Shown here: one piece after another, positions 7,317-14,820 of the stretch
How positions within the stretch are numbered: position 1 is the first letter of the stretch
How the letters are laid out: each line of letters starts with the position of its first letter
Source of the DNA: an uncultured Oscillospiraceae bacterium
Lineage (GTDB): Bacteria > Bacillota > Clostridia > Oscillospirales > Acutalibacteraceae
Reading direction: 5' to 3'
DNA length: 24,310 nucleotides
Assembly (NCBI GenBank): GCA_900542375.1
Contig: UQNI01000024.1
Location: forward strand, 1-24,310
Program-made: the position numbers and the translations under genes
Notes under the pieces: model-generated
What the model saw: the letters and a program-made list of their open reading frames with translations, nothing else
Told to the model about the DNA's origin: nothing
Databases searched by the model: none

Positions 7317-7613
7317 TTAATAAGGCAGAGGTGGCTTTAATAATAATAGAATGATGATAGTCGCCCATACGATACAAATCATTGGGAGTGTAATCATAAA
7401 CTTTTTATGCTTTGTTTTATGTCGAATACTCAGCATTGTAAGATACATCAATGGTGCGCCTCCAAATAGAGCAGTGAAAAGCAATGCTCGTTCTGATATA
7501 CGGTTATAATACCGATTTCGTATTGCTCTTCGTTTATCAATAATGGTCATACTCATTGCTGCTATATTCATAATGACCAAATAAATGACAAGAATTGTCC
7601 AAAAAATTTTCAT
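7317..7613 (-). CDS. DUF1294 family small membrane protein
   Basis: 98 residues with an N-terminal membrane helix (WTILVIYLVIMNIAAMSMTI), the family hallmark 'IDKRRAIRNRYYNRISERAL', a second hydrophobic stretch around 'LFGGAPLMYLTMLSIRHKTKHKKF' (first 20: LFGGAPLMYLTMLSIRHKTK), and a C-terminal helix. The D-K-x-x-A block and the R-H-K-T-x-x-x-K-F block identify DUF1294, a widespread family with no firm function. GGAGAAG lies five bases before the ATG. The gene stands alone, convergent with the nitrogenase-like operon and divergent from the glycosidase-like gene. Confidence 0.85.
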   Translation of the reverse strand: MKIFWTILVIYLVIMNIAAMSMTIIDKRRAIRNRYYNRISERALLFTALFGGAPLMYLTMLSIRHKTKHKKFMITLPMICIVWATIIILLLLKPPLPY

Positions 7614-7745
7614 TTTTACTTCTCCAAAGTTTCAGCTTTTACGCATATTTTAAATAAAGCGTTACTATCAATATAGCATAAGGCTTTGTCCTAACTATGA
7701 ACGTATCAGAAGTATTGCAGAATTGAAACATAAGGGGAATGCATT

Positions 7746-9029
7746 TTGATTAAGTTAATGAAGAACTATCCAAAGATTACAGCAGCCATTGTGTTGGTTT
7801 TCGTATTGGTTATCTCTATTATTGTAAAACAATTGGTACCTCTTTTTGTGAACAATGAGGAACAGATTGTATCTTCACAAATAAGCAGTATATCAACAGA
7901 ACAAACGAATACAGAACCTATTGTCAGCAATACAGCGGAAGAAGCGGAAGAAATGCGGGCAGTATGGGTACCGTTTATGAGTTTGACTATGAGCAGTGAA
8001 AGTGATAAAAGTGAGGCTGCTTTTCAGAAGAAGTTTGATGAGATTGTGAAAACATCAAAGGAAAAAGGAATGAATACACTGATTGTTCAGGTAAGACCGT
8101 TTGGAGATGCTTTTTATCGTTCTTCTTTATTTCCATGGTCACATCTTTTAACGGGCACACAAGGGCAAGACCCTGGCTACGATCCTTTGGAATATATGGT
8201 GAAAGCGGCACATGAAAACGGTCTGAAAATCCATGCATGGGTGAATCCGCTTAGAATCCAACTCAATACCAATCCGAGTGAACTGGCAGAGAATAACCCT
8301 TATACACAATGGAGTCAAGATGAATCTAAAAAAAGGTGGGTAGTCGAATATGAAAGTGGCAAATATTTTAATCCTGCATATACGGAAGTAAGAAAGTATA
8401 TTGCAGACGGAGTTAAAGAGATTGTTCAGAATTATGATGTGGACGGAATTCAATTTGATGATTATTTTTATCCAACGCAGGACAGTGTCTTTGACCAAGC
8501 GGAATACGATGCTTATAAAGAAGAAGCAAGCCAAAACGGCGTTCCTATGGAATTATTGGAGTGGAGGCAGGCAAATATTAACGCTATGGTTTCCCAAGTA
8601 TATGCAGAGGTCAAACAAACAAAACCGGAAGTAGTATTTGGAATTTCTCCGCAAGGCAATTTACAGAATTGTTTGAATATGGGAGCAGATGTTAAAACAT
8701 GGTGCAGTACGCAGGGATACATTGATTACATATGTCCTCAATTATATGTAAATTTTGAGCATCAAGTGCTGCCGTTTGGTTCGGCGGTAAAAGAATGGAG
8801 AGATTTGGTTACCAATCCATCCATTAAATTATATTTCGGTTTGGGATTATATAAAGCAGGTTCTGATGTAGACGGAGGTACTTGGCAGAAATCGGATACC
8901 ATTATAGCCGACCAAATTCAGGCGGGGAGAGAAGCTCAAGGGGATGGTTTTATGTTTTATTCCTATGATTATCTAAATCATGAGCAGACAGAACAAGAAG
9001 TACAAAATGCAGTAAAATTACTAAATTAA
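7746..9029 (+). CDS. GHL10-type (DUF187/YngK-like) glycosyl hydrolase, membrane-anchored or secreted
   Basis: 427 residues. The N-terminus has a basic start and a long hydrophobic segment (ITAAIVLVFVLVISIIV), which could be an uncleaved signal anchor. The extracellular domain starts near residue 75 with 'EEMRAVWVPFMSL' and shows the hallmarks of the glycosyl-hydrolase-like 10 family: 'TLIVQVRPFGDAFYRSSLFP', 'GLKIHAWVNPLR', and 'VDGIQFDDYFYP' with acidic residues at the end of a TIM-barrel strand. Family members are thought to act on cell-wall or polysaccharide substrates, mostly without biochemical proof. The start is TTG at 7746 because AAGGGGA lies seven bases upstream; the ATG at 7758 is too far away. 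Confidence 0.85.
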   Translation: MIKLMKNYPKITAAIVLVFVLVISIIVKQLVPLFVNNEEQIVSSQISSISTEQTNTEPIVSNTAEEAEEMRAVWVPFMSLTMSSESDKSEAAFQKKFDEIVKTSKEKGMNTLIVQVRPFGDAFYRSSLFPWSHLLTGTQGQDPGYDPLEYMVKAAHENGLKIHAWVNPLRIQLNTNPSELAENNPYTQWSQDESKKRWVVEYESGKYFNPAYTEVRKYIADGVKEIVQNYDVDGIQFDDYFYPTQDSVFDQAEYDAYKEEASQNGVPMELLEWRQANINAMVSQVYAEVKQTKPEVVFGISPQGNLQNCLNMGADVKTWCSTQGYIDYICPQLYVNFEHQVLPFGSAVKEWRDLVTNPSIKLYFGLGLYKAGSDVDGGTWQKSDTIIADQIQAGREAQGDGFMFYSYDYLNHEQTEQEVQNAVKLLN

Positions 9030-9044
9030 TGCGATTGCTATATA

Positions 9045-9076
9045 AAAAGGACTTTTCTAAGTGAAAGTCCTTTTTT
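9045..9076. terminator. Bidirectional terminator between the glycosidase-like gene and mtaB
   Basis: AAAAGGACTTT at 9045-9055 pairs with AAAGTCCTTTT at 9064-9074 around an 8-nt loop. There is a T run on the right and an A run on the left, so it can serve both convergent genes. Confidence 0.85.
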
Positions 9077-9119
9077 CGCGGTATTTATGATTTGATATGT
9101 GATATAGTGAAAATGGTAT

Positions 9120-10415
9120 TCATGCAGTTGTCGGTATTCCGTAACAATCATTTTCGTTTGCTTTTGTAATGTGTACTGCAACAAGTTGGCCGCACAGATT
9201 TTTGTCTGAATGGAATTGAACAGGTGTATAATTTGCAGTATAACCCTCATATAAATTGGTATTTATTTCGCGTTCCACCAAAACATCTTGTATCGTACCG
9301 CATTGTTGGTTTAAAAATGCTTGTTTTGTTTGATTGGTTACGTGCATCATTTGTTTGCTGCGTGTTTCTTTCACCTTTTTTGTGATTTGATTCGGTGCAT
9401 TGCAGGCTTTTGTTCCGGGACGCTGAGAATATGCGAATACATGAACTTTGGAAAAAGAAATTTCTTTTGCAAATTCCAGAGATTGCATAAATTCTTCTTC
9501 TGTTTCACCCGGGAATCCTACCATAATGTCAGTTGTAATTGCAGCATTGTCAAATGCGTTACGAAGATTTTGAACAATGGTTCTGTATTCCTCTGTCGTG
9601 TAATGACGATTCATACGTTTTAAAGTTTCATCACAACCGCTTTGCAATGACAAATGAAATTGCGGACAAAGTTTTTGTTGTTTGGAAAGACGAATAATGA
9701 CATCTTCACTGAGCTGTTCAGGCTCCAAGGAGCCTAAACGCACGCGCTCGATTCCGTTTATGGCGCAAACTGCTTCCACAGCATCACAAAGATGTAAGTT
9801 GATATCTTGTCCAAATGCGGAAAGATTAATTCCTGTCAGAACAATTTCTTTATATCCTTTTTCAGCTAATTGGGTGACTTCAGCAATTAAATCGTCCAAT
9901 GGTTTTGAGCGTACTCTTCCTCTTGCATAAGGAATAATGCAGTAAGAGCAAAAGCGATTGCATCCGTCTTGAATTTTAATAAAAGCACGGGTACGTTCAT
10001 AAAAATTTTCTACGGACATACTTTCAAATTTTTCTTTTGTTTGGTGAGGGACAATGTCAATAATTCGTTGACGCGTAGATAAATATTGCAAAATATGAGG
10101 AAGTAAAGAAGAACGATTGCTGTTGCCAAGCACAATATCTGCATCGGTCAGGTCTTCAGCCAGTTCAGGGAATGCCTGAGGCATACAGCCGGTTAATACG
10201 ATAACCGCATGCGGATGCTCTCGACGGGCTTTATGAAGTGTCTGTTTTACTTTGTGGTCACTGGTGGAAGTAACGGTACAGGAGTTCAGTAAAATAATAT
10301 CAGCATCTTCGCCTGTTTGGCATGCGGAAAAACCACCCTGAAGCAATTGATTCAGCATGGCTTGCGTTTCGTATTGATTTACTTTACAGCCTAATGTAAT
10401 GGTAGAAACTTTCAT
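9120..10415 (-). CDS. mtaB: tRNA (N6-threonylcarbamoyladenosine-37) methylthiotransferase MtaB
   Basis: 431 residues, the usual size for this radical SAM enzyme, which adds a methylthio group to t6A37 in tRNAs that read ANN codons. The N-terminal MTTase domain has the three ligands of the auxiliary cluster: Cys10 (GCKVNQYET), Cys46 (NSCTVT) and Cys77 (TGCMPQ). The radical SAM cluster cysteines are C152, C156 and C159 in CNRFCSYC, followed by IIPYARGR. The C-terminal part (VLVERE...YTANYTPV) fits a TRAM domain. The motif TLGCKVNQYE separates MtaB (YqeV) from MiaB. The ATG at 10415 has GAGAGG upstream. It is a single gene, divergent from the HPr-like gene. Confidence 0.95.
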   Translation of the reverse strand: MKVSTITLGCKVNQYETQAMLNQLLQGGFSACQTGEDADIILLNSCTVTSTSDHKVKQTLHKARREHPHAVIVLTGCMPQAFPELAEDLTDADIVLGNSNRSSLLPHILQYLSTRQRIIDIVPHQTKEKFESMSVENFYERTRAFIKIQDGCNRFCSYCIIPYARGRVRSKPLDDLIAEVTQLAEKGYKEIVLTGINLSAFGQDINLHLCDAVEAVCAINGIERVRLGSLEPEQLSEDVIIRLSKQQKLCPQFHLSLQSGCDETLKRMNRHYTTEEYRTIVQNLRNAFDNAAITTDIMVGFPGETEEEFMQSLEFAKEISFSKVHVFAYSQRPGTKACNAPNQITKKVKETRSKQMMHVTNQTKQAFLNQQCGTIQDVLVEREINTNLYEGYTANYTPVQFHSDKNLCGQLVAVHITKANENDCYGIPTTA

Positions 10416-10488
10416 GGATACCTCTCAATTTTCTTTTGATATGCGTTGTTGGTCAATAAATTGAAACAATATATGGCAACTATGCATA

Positions 10489-10517
10489 TTGATTCTATTT
10501 CATTTTAATGATAATAT
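10489..10517 (+). promoter_or_regulatory. Promoter of the HPr-like gene
   Basis: TTGATT at 10489-10494 and TAATAT at 10512-10517 are separated by 17 bp, about 55 bp upstream of the start codon. Confidence 0.6.
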
Positions 10518-10570
10518 GGTTAAAAGAACAGTTTTACTGAAACGAATATACATGTTTATGGAGGGTCATT

Positions 10571-10831
10571 ATGGAAACAGCGACAATTTTATTGGATAAT
10601 GGCGACAAAGTAAATAGATTTGTAACTGCGATGAGTAAATATCGCTGCCCGATTCACCTTACCACAAAGCGTTACAAGGTTGATGCAAAGTCCTTAATCG
10701 GTATTTTTGGTATGGATTTAACAAAACCGCTTACTGTAGAAATTGGAACGCCCAACCACCAAGTGGAACGGGAGCAAATAGATGCGGTGTTACAAGATTT
10801 GGAAGAATTTGCAGTATCCGCTGCATTATAA
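10571..10831 (+). CDS. HPr-like phosphocarrier fold protein without the catalytic histidine (Crh-like)
   Basis: 86 residues, the length of HPr. The central stretch 'VDAKSLIGIFGMDL' (residues 37-50) lines up with the regulatory serine region of HPr (NAKSIMGLMSL in Gram-positive HPr), giving Ser41 as the counterpart of Ser46. The active-site motif GxHARP with His15 is absent: the matching N-terminal stretch reads DNGDKVNRFVTAMSKY. The protein therefore cannot act as a normal PTS phosphocarrier but might be phosphorylated by HPr kinase, as Bacillus Crh is, where the histidine is a glutamine. GGAGGG precedes the ATG. No PTS or hprK gene lies nearby. The HPr fold assignment is fairly secure; the Crh-like role is an inference. 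Confidence 0.75.
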   Translation: METATILLDNGDKVNRFVTAMSKYRCPIHLTTKRYKVDAKSLIGIFGMDLTKPLTVEIGTPNHQVEREQIDAVLQDLEEFAVSAAL

Positions 10832-10834
10832 TTG

Positions 10835-10866
10835 GCAGGAGTATCCGTTTACTCCTGCTATTTTTA
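10835..10866 (+). terminator. Terminator after the HPr-like gene
   Basis: GCAGGAGTA at 10835-10843 pairs with TACTCCTGC at 10850-10858, with the 6-nt loop TCCGTT, followed by TATTTTTAT. The convergent ABC-F gene ends at 10864, inside the tail of the hairpin. Confidence 0.8.
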
Positions 10867-12765
10867 TATTTGTTGTTCCAATTCTTCGCTTAGCTCACTC
10901 CAAGTGACCAGAAGCTGCTCACTTTCTTCTTTAAATGCATTCATTTGTTCGGTAATTTCAACAGCAGCTTGATAATCGCTGGCAATTTCAGGTTGCAGCA
11001 ACGTTTGCTCCAATTTTGCAATTTCTTGCTCCAGTTGGTCAATTTTTTCTTCTGTACGTTTTAAAGCAGTTCTTTTTTTGCGGAGTTCAGACTCCCGTTC
11101 TTTGCGCAGTTTATAATCGTTTACTTTAGGTGTGATGATTTCCTGTTTTTGCTGCTGAACTTTTTGATGCTCCAAATAAGTGTCATAGTCACCAATATAT
11201 TGCTCAATTCCGTTTGGCGTAAGCGCATAAATTTTGTCTGCCATTTTATTGATAAAATAGCGGTCGTGAGAGATGATAAGCAATGTGCCTTCATAGGACT
11301 GTAATGCAGATTCCAGCGCTTCACAAGACTGAATATCCAAATGGTTTGTAGGTTCATCCAGCATTAAAAAATTTGCTTTTGAAAGCATTAAAATCAGAAG
11401 TAAGACACGAGCGCGTTCACCTCCGCTTAATGCGGAAATCGGTTTGAATACGTCATCGCCAAAAAATAAAAATGCGGCCAATCCGCAGCGTAATTCTGTC
11501 TGTGTCATAGAAGGATATCTATCCCATACTTCATCCAGTACAGTTTTGTCTTCATGTAATCCGGCTTGAATTTGGTCATAATATCCGGTTTCAATATCGG
11601 CACCAAATTGAATACTGCCGCTGTCCGGAGATTGCATACCCAATAACGTACGGAACAGTGATGTTTTACCGCATCCGTTGGGACCAATTAAAAAAATGCG
11701 CTCTTTGCGATGAATATCCATGGTAACATGTTTAAAAACAGGTTTTGAATCGTAAGACAACGAAATATCTTTTACGGTTAAAACATCGTTACCGCCTCGC
11801 TTTTGAATGTCAAAGTGAAACTCCATTGTCTCTAATTCATCAGCAGGTTTTTCCAAAGTGTTTTCCAAGCGCTCTATCATTTTTAGTTTGCTTTCAGCTG
11901 TTTTGATGTTGCGTTCACGATTCCAGCGCCGTTGTTGCTCCACAATTCCGTAAATACGGTCAATTTCCTTTTTGGTATTGTCATAATTGCGCTGTACGGT
12001 TAAATTGTGTTCTGCTTTTAATTTTAAATAGGTGCTGTAATTTCCTTTGTATATGGTAAGTTTGCCGTGTTCCAGTTCAAAAGTACGGTTGGTAATACGG
12101 TCTAAAAAATAACGGTCATGAGAAATGACAAAGACGGCGCCTTTGTAGGAACGTAAAAAATCCTCCAGCCATTGGACTGAAGAAATGTCCAAATGGTTGG
12201 TTGGCTCGTCTAACAACAATAAATTTGCTTCAGACAATAACAGTTTGGCTAACTGCAATTTTGCTTTTTGTCCGCCGCTTAGTGACATTACGGGCATTGC
12301 CATTTGTTCGTCACTAAATCCCAAACCGAGCAACGTAGAACGGGTACGTCCGCGAAAGGTAAGCCCGCCTTTATGTAGAAAGGCATCGTTTAAAACTGCA
12401 TGTTGTTCAATCAAATCACTCAGTTTGTCCGATGCACTTTGTAATTGTTGGTTTAAATACTCCAGTTCTTGTTCCATATCCAGCAAAGAAGAGAATACGT
12501 TTAATACTTCAGCATAAGCACTGATATCGGAATCACGGCAGACATGCTGCTCCATATAACCAATATTGGTTTGTTTGGATTGAGCAATACTTCCGTTATC
12601 AGGGGTTAATGAGCCGGTCAGCAGTCGAAACAGAGTTGTTTTTCCGCCTCCGTTTACACCTACCAAGCCAATTCGTTCGTTTTCTTGTATTTCAAAGGAA
12701 ACACCACTGAATATCGTGTCTGTACCATATGATTTTTCTAAACCGCTTGCGCTTAATAATGCCAT
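10864..12765 (-). CDS. ABC-F family ATPase (Uup/YdiF/YfmR-like)
   Basis: 633 residues with two ABC domains in one chain and no membrane segments, the layout of ABC-F proteins that act on ribosomes. The first domain has Walker A GVNGGGKTT (36-44), signature LSGGQKAK and Walker B LLLLDEPTNHLD. The second has GPNGCGKTS, LSGGERAR and FLMLDEPTNHLD. Between them lies the charged helical P-site tRNA interaction linker around 'NLTVQRNYDNTKKEIDRIYG'. The last 100 residues form a charged coiled coil typical of Uup- and YdiF-type members. A housekeeping translation factor is more likely than an antibiotic-resistance ABC-F, but the sequence alone does not settle it. GAGGG precedes the ATG at 12765. Confidence 0.92.
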   Translation of the reverse strand: MALLSASGLEKSYGTDTIFSGVSFEIQENERIGLVGVNGGGKTTLFRLLTGSLTPDNGSIAQSKQTNIGYMEQHVCRDSDISAYAEVLNVFSSLLDMEQELEYLNQQLQSASDKLSDLIEQHAVLNDAFLHKGGLTFRGRTRSTLLGLGFSDEQMAMPVMSLSGGQKAKLQLAKLLLSEANLLLLDEPTNHLDISSVQWLEDFLRSYKGAVFVISHDRYFLDRITNRTFELEHGKLTIYKGNYSTYLKLKAEHNLTVQRNYDNTKKEIDRIYGIVEQQRRWNRERNIKTAESKLKMIERLENTLEKPADELETMEFHFDIQKRGGNDVLTVKDISLSYDSKPVFKHVTMDIHRKERIFLIGPNGCGKTSLFRTLLGMQSPDSGSIQFGADIETGYYDQIQAGLHEDKTVLDEVWDRYPSMTQTELRCGLAAFLFFGDDVFKPISALSGGERARVLLLILMLSKANFLMLDEPTNHLDIQSCEALESALQSYEGTLLIISHDRYFINKMADKIYALTPNGIEQYIGDYDTYLEHQKVQQQKQEIITPKVNDYKLRKERESELRKKRTALKRTEEKIDQLEQEIAKLEQTLLQPEIASDYQAAVEITEQMNAFKEESEQLLVTWSELSEELEQQI

Positions 12766-12802
12766 TGTTTTCCCTCATTACTTTGCTGTGTTAATCCTTA
12801 TT

Positions 12803-12831
12803 ATTATAATAAAGAATGTTAATGAAATCAA
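12803..12831 (-). promoter_or_regulatory. Promoter of the ABC-F gene
   Basis: On the minus strand, TTGATT (complement of 12826-12831) and TATAAT (complement of 12803-12808) are separated by 17 bp, placing the start of transcription about 30 bp ahead of the ATG. Confidence 0.7.
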
Positions 12832-12854
12832 GGGAAGAGGGAGGATAACAGAAC

Positions 12855-13286
12855 TTATAGATAGTTTTTCCACATATCAATGTAAGCCTGACTGTTTTCT
12901 ATAAATTCTTCTGCAATTTCTTTTTCTTTTGCTTTGGGCTGTTCCAGTTCATTTAACTTTTTGGTCATATCGATAATTCCCATGGTTGTGCCGTTAATCA
13001 TCATTTCTGCAATGTGCTGTTCTGAAGAATCCAGCAGCGTGTTCATTTGAATGGAACCCCAAAGCATTGTTTGTTCCATCATTTTTTCTTTACTTGGCGT
13101 AACGTTATATTCTGACATTGCCTCATTGGCTTTTGCTTGTAATTTTTGATATTCTGAGCATTGGTCTTTTAATTCTTTTTTTAAATCTTCCTTTTTAATC
13201 TTGGGTAAAAGAATGTTAATGGCATCTATACCCATTTTAGACGCTTTAGATACTTCGTTCAATAAATTGGTATTTTCGTGATGCAT
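12855..13286 (-). CDS. Small helical protein of unknown function, possibly a four-helix bundle
   Basis: 143 residues, mostly helical and charged, rich in Lys, Glu and Met, with no signal peptide or membrane segment. The start is set at the ATG at 13286 (MHHENTNLLNEVSK) because GGAGG lies eight bases upstream; the earlier in-frame ATG at 13301 overlaps that ribosome binding site. The spacing of helices (residues 5-28, 32-55, 60-95 and 105-140) and the repeated Glu/His residues suggest a ferritin-like or DUF2383-type bundle. I do not recognise the family with certainty and the metal ligands are not clearly conserved. It lies just upstream of the ABC-F promoter on the same strand, with no clear terminator between. 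Confidence 0.75.
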   Translation of the reverse strand: MHHENTNLLNEVSKASKMGIDAINILLPKIKKEDLKKELKDQCSEYQKLQAKANEAMSEYNVTPSKEKMMEQTMLWGSIQMNTLLDSSEQHIAEMMINGTTMGIIDMTKKLNELEQPKAKEKEIAEEFIENSQAYIDMWKNYL

Positions 13287-13400
13287 ATATAAAACCTCCA
13301 TAATATGATTTTCTATAGTTTGCGGAGATTTTTGGAATTTATGTATTAGAAACGAATCGAAAAAGACGATTAAATCACATTTTCTTTTTTATAAATGTCG

Positions 13401-13452
13401 TTTATGACATAAATATATCGTTAGGATACAAAAAGTAAACTTTTTATATCCT
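13401..13452 (+). promoter_or_regulatory. Two inverted repeats ahead of the LRR surface protein gene
   Basis: TTTATG-A-CATAAA at 13401-13413 is a perfect palindrome with a one-base centre. AGGATACAAAAAGT (13423-13436) pairs with ACTTTTTATATCCT (13439-13452) with one mismatch. A possible -10 box TAAAAT follows at 13459-13464. The palindromes could be operators for the gene at 13551, but no -35 box is convincing. The rest of 13302-13550 shows nothing clear. Confidence 0.35.
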
Positions 13453-13550
13453 ACATGATAAAATTATGATGATTCAAAAAACGGTGTAATTGCGTAAGAG
13501 AATTATCGCTTTTTGTATCACAAATTTAAGAAAATAAGGGGACAGTATTT

Positions 13551-14126
13551 ATGCCAGGAAGTATGAGAAAGAAAATGATAGCAATAGCACTTGCAGCAGC
13601 ATTGGCATGTTCCTGCAGTGTAAGCGTATTTGCGGTAACCAATGATGAGGGGGAAACAGCCAATCATATAAATGCATTGCCACTTGCAGATGAAGCAACA
13701 GTGGAAGAAAATGAACCGACAGAAGACGCAGAATCTGAAAGGCAAACAGAGTTGAACGAGCAAGAAGAACATACAGAAGATGAAATTGTGATAAAAGAAG
13801 AAACCGTTATGCCTCTTGCTGCTGCAGCTGCGGTAAATAGCCCTGCGTCAGTACCACCAAGAGCCGGAGAAGTAGCAATTGATGCAACAAATTTTCCTGA
13901 CCCAAATTTTAGAGACTTTGTAAAACAATATGATACAGATAATAACGGAAGTTTTTCTGATGCAGAAATTGCTAGTGTAACTAAAATAGAGTGTATCTAT
14001 GAAGGTGTTGAATCTGCACAAGGAATAGAATATTTTACAGCGCTTACAGAGTTGCGTATTAACGGGGACCTTAAAAGTAAACTTAGAGAGATAGATGTAA
14101 GTAATAATACGCGCTTAAAATTTTGA
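13551..14126 (+). CDS. N-terminal part of an LRR surface protein, cut off by a frameshift
   Basis: 191 residues up to a premature stop. A signal peptide (MRKKMIAIALAAALACSCSV, cleavage probably after VFA near residue 26) is followed by an acidic linker of about 65 residues. Then comes 'IDATNFPDPNFRDFVKQYDTDNNGSFSDAEI' (first 20: IDATNFPDPNFRDFVKQYDT), a calcium-loop-like segment often found before LRR domains of clostridial surface proteins. The leucine-rich repeats begin at 'LREIDVSNNTRLKF', where the frame ends. They continue in the next frame with no loss of repeat sense, so this and 14123-15829 were one gene of about 760 codons. AAGGGGA lies eight bases before the ATG. Confidence 0.85.
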   Translation: MPGSMRKKMIAIALAAALACSCSVSVFAVTNDEGETANHINALPLADEATVEENEPTEDAESERQTELNEQEEHTEDEIVIKEETVMPLAAAAAVNSPASVPPRAGEVAIDATNFPDPNFRDFVKQYDTDNNGSFSDAEIASVTKIECIYEGVESAQGIEYFTALTELRINGDLKSKLREIDVSNNTRLKF

Positions 14127-14820
14127 ACCTTGGTGTAAATTCAATTCGTGCTATAGATGTAAGCAAATGTACAGAGCTCATAGAGTTGCACCTTCATGAT
14201 AATCAACTTAGTACTCTGGATGTAAGTAATAACACAAAGCTTGAACAGTTGTCCTGTAACGAAAATCAACTTAGTGAGATAGATGTAAGTAATAACACAG
14301 CGCTCAAACTTTTGGCCACTGGTGGCAATCCGCTTGGTGCTATAGATGTAAGTAATAATACAGAGCTTATAGAGCTTCATTGTTACAGAAACCAACTTAG
14401 CGCTTTAGATATAAGTAATAACACAAAGCTTGAATGGTTGAACGCTTTTAAGAATCAATTTAGCGCTATAGATGTAAGCAATAATACAGCGCTTACATAT
14501 TTGTCGGTGGACGATAATCCAATTTCACTTGGTACTATAGATGTAAGCAATAACACAGAGCTTACAATATTGGGGCTGAGTAACTGTTTACTTAGTGAGT
14601 TAGATTTAACTCATAACACAAAGCTTACCAATTTGGCTGTGTGTTATAATCGACTTAGTGAGTTAGATTTAAGCAATAATACAGCACTTAAACTTTTGAA
14701 TTGTACTGATAACCGACTTCGTGCTCTGGATTTAAGCAATCACCCAGCGCTGGAAACTTTAGTTATACATGACAATCAACTATTAAGCTTGGATTTAACC
14801 AATAATCCTAACATTCGGCA
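14091..14820 (+). repeat. Tandem 63-bp repeats encoding the leucine-rich repeats
   Basis: About twelve imperfect copies of a 63-66 bp unit. The conserved part is the GATGTAAGTAATAACACA-like block (Asp-Val-Ser-Asn-Asn-Thr), and the variable part encodes the outward-facing face of each repeat. Copies in the middle are the most alike, the last three have drifted (DLSNH, DLTNN). Such arrays can gain or lose units by recombination. Confidence 0.8.

Noticed and set aside
14115..14126. Programmed -1 ribosomal frameshift joining the two parts of the LRR protein
   Set aside because: The frame needed is -1, but the A4T4 run is not in the phase required for a slippery X XXY YYZ heptamer (codons read AAA TTT TGA), and no downstream stimulatory structure is evident. 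A deleted base is simpler.
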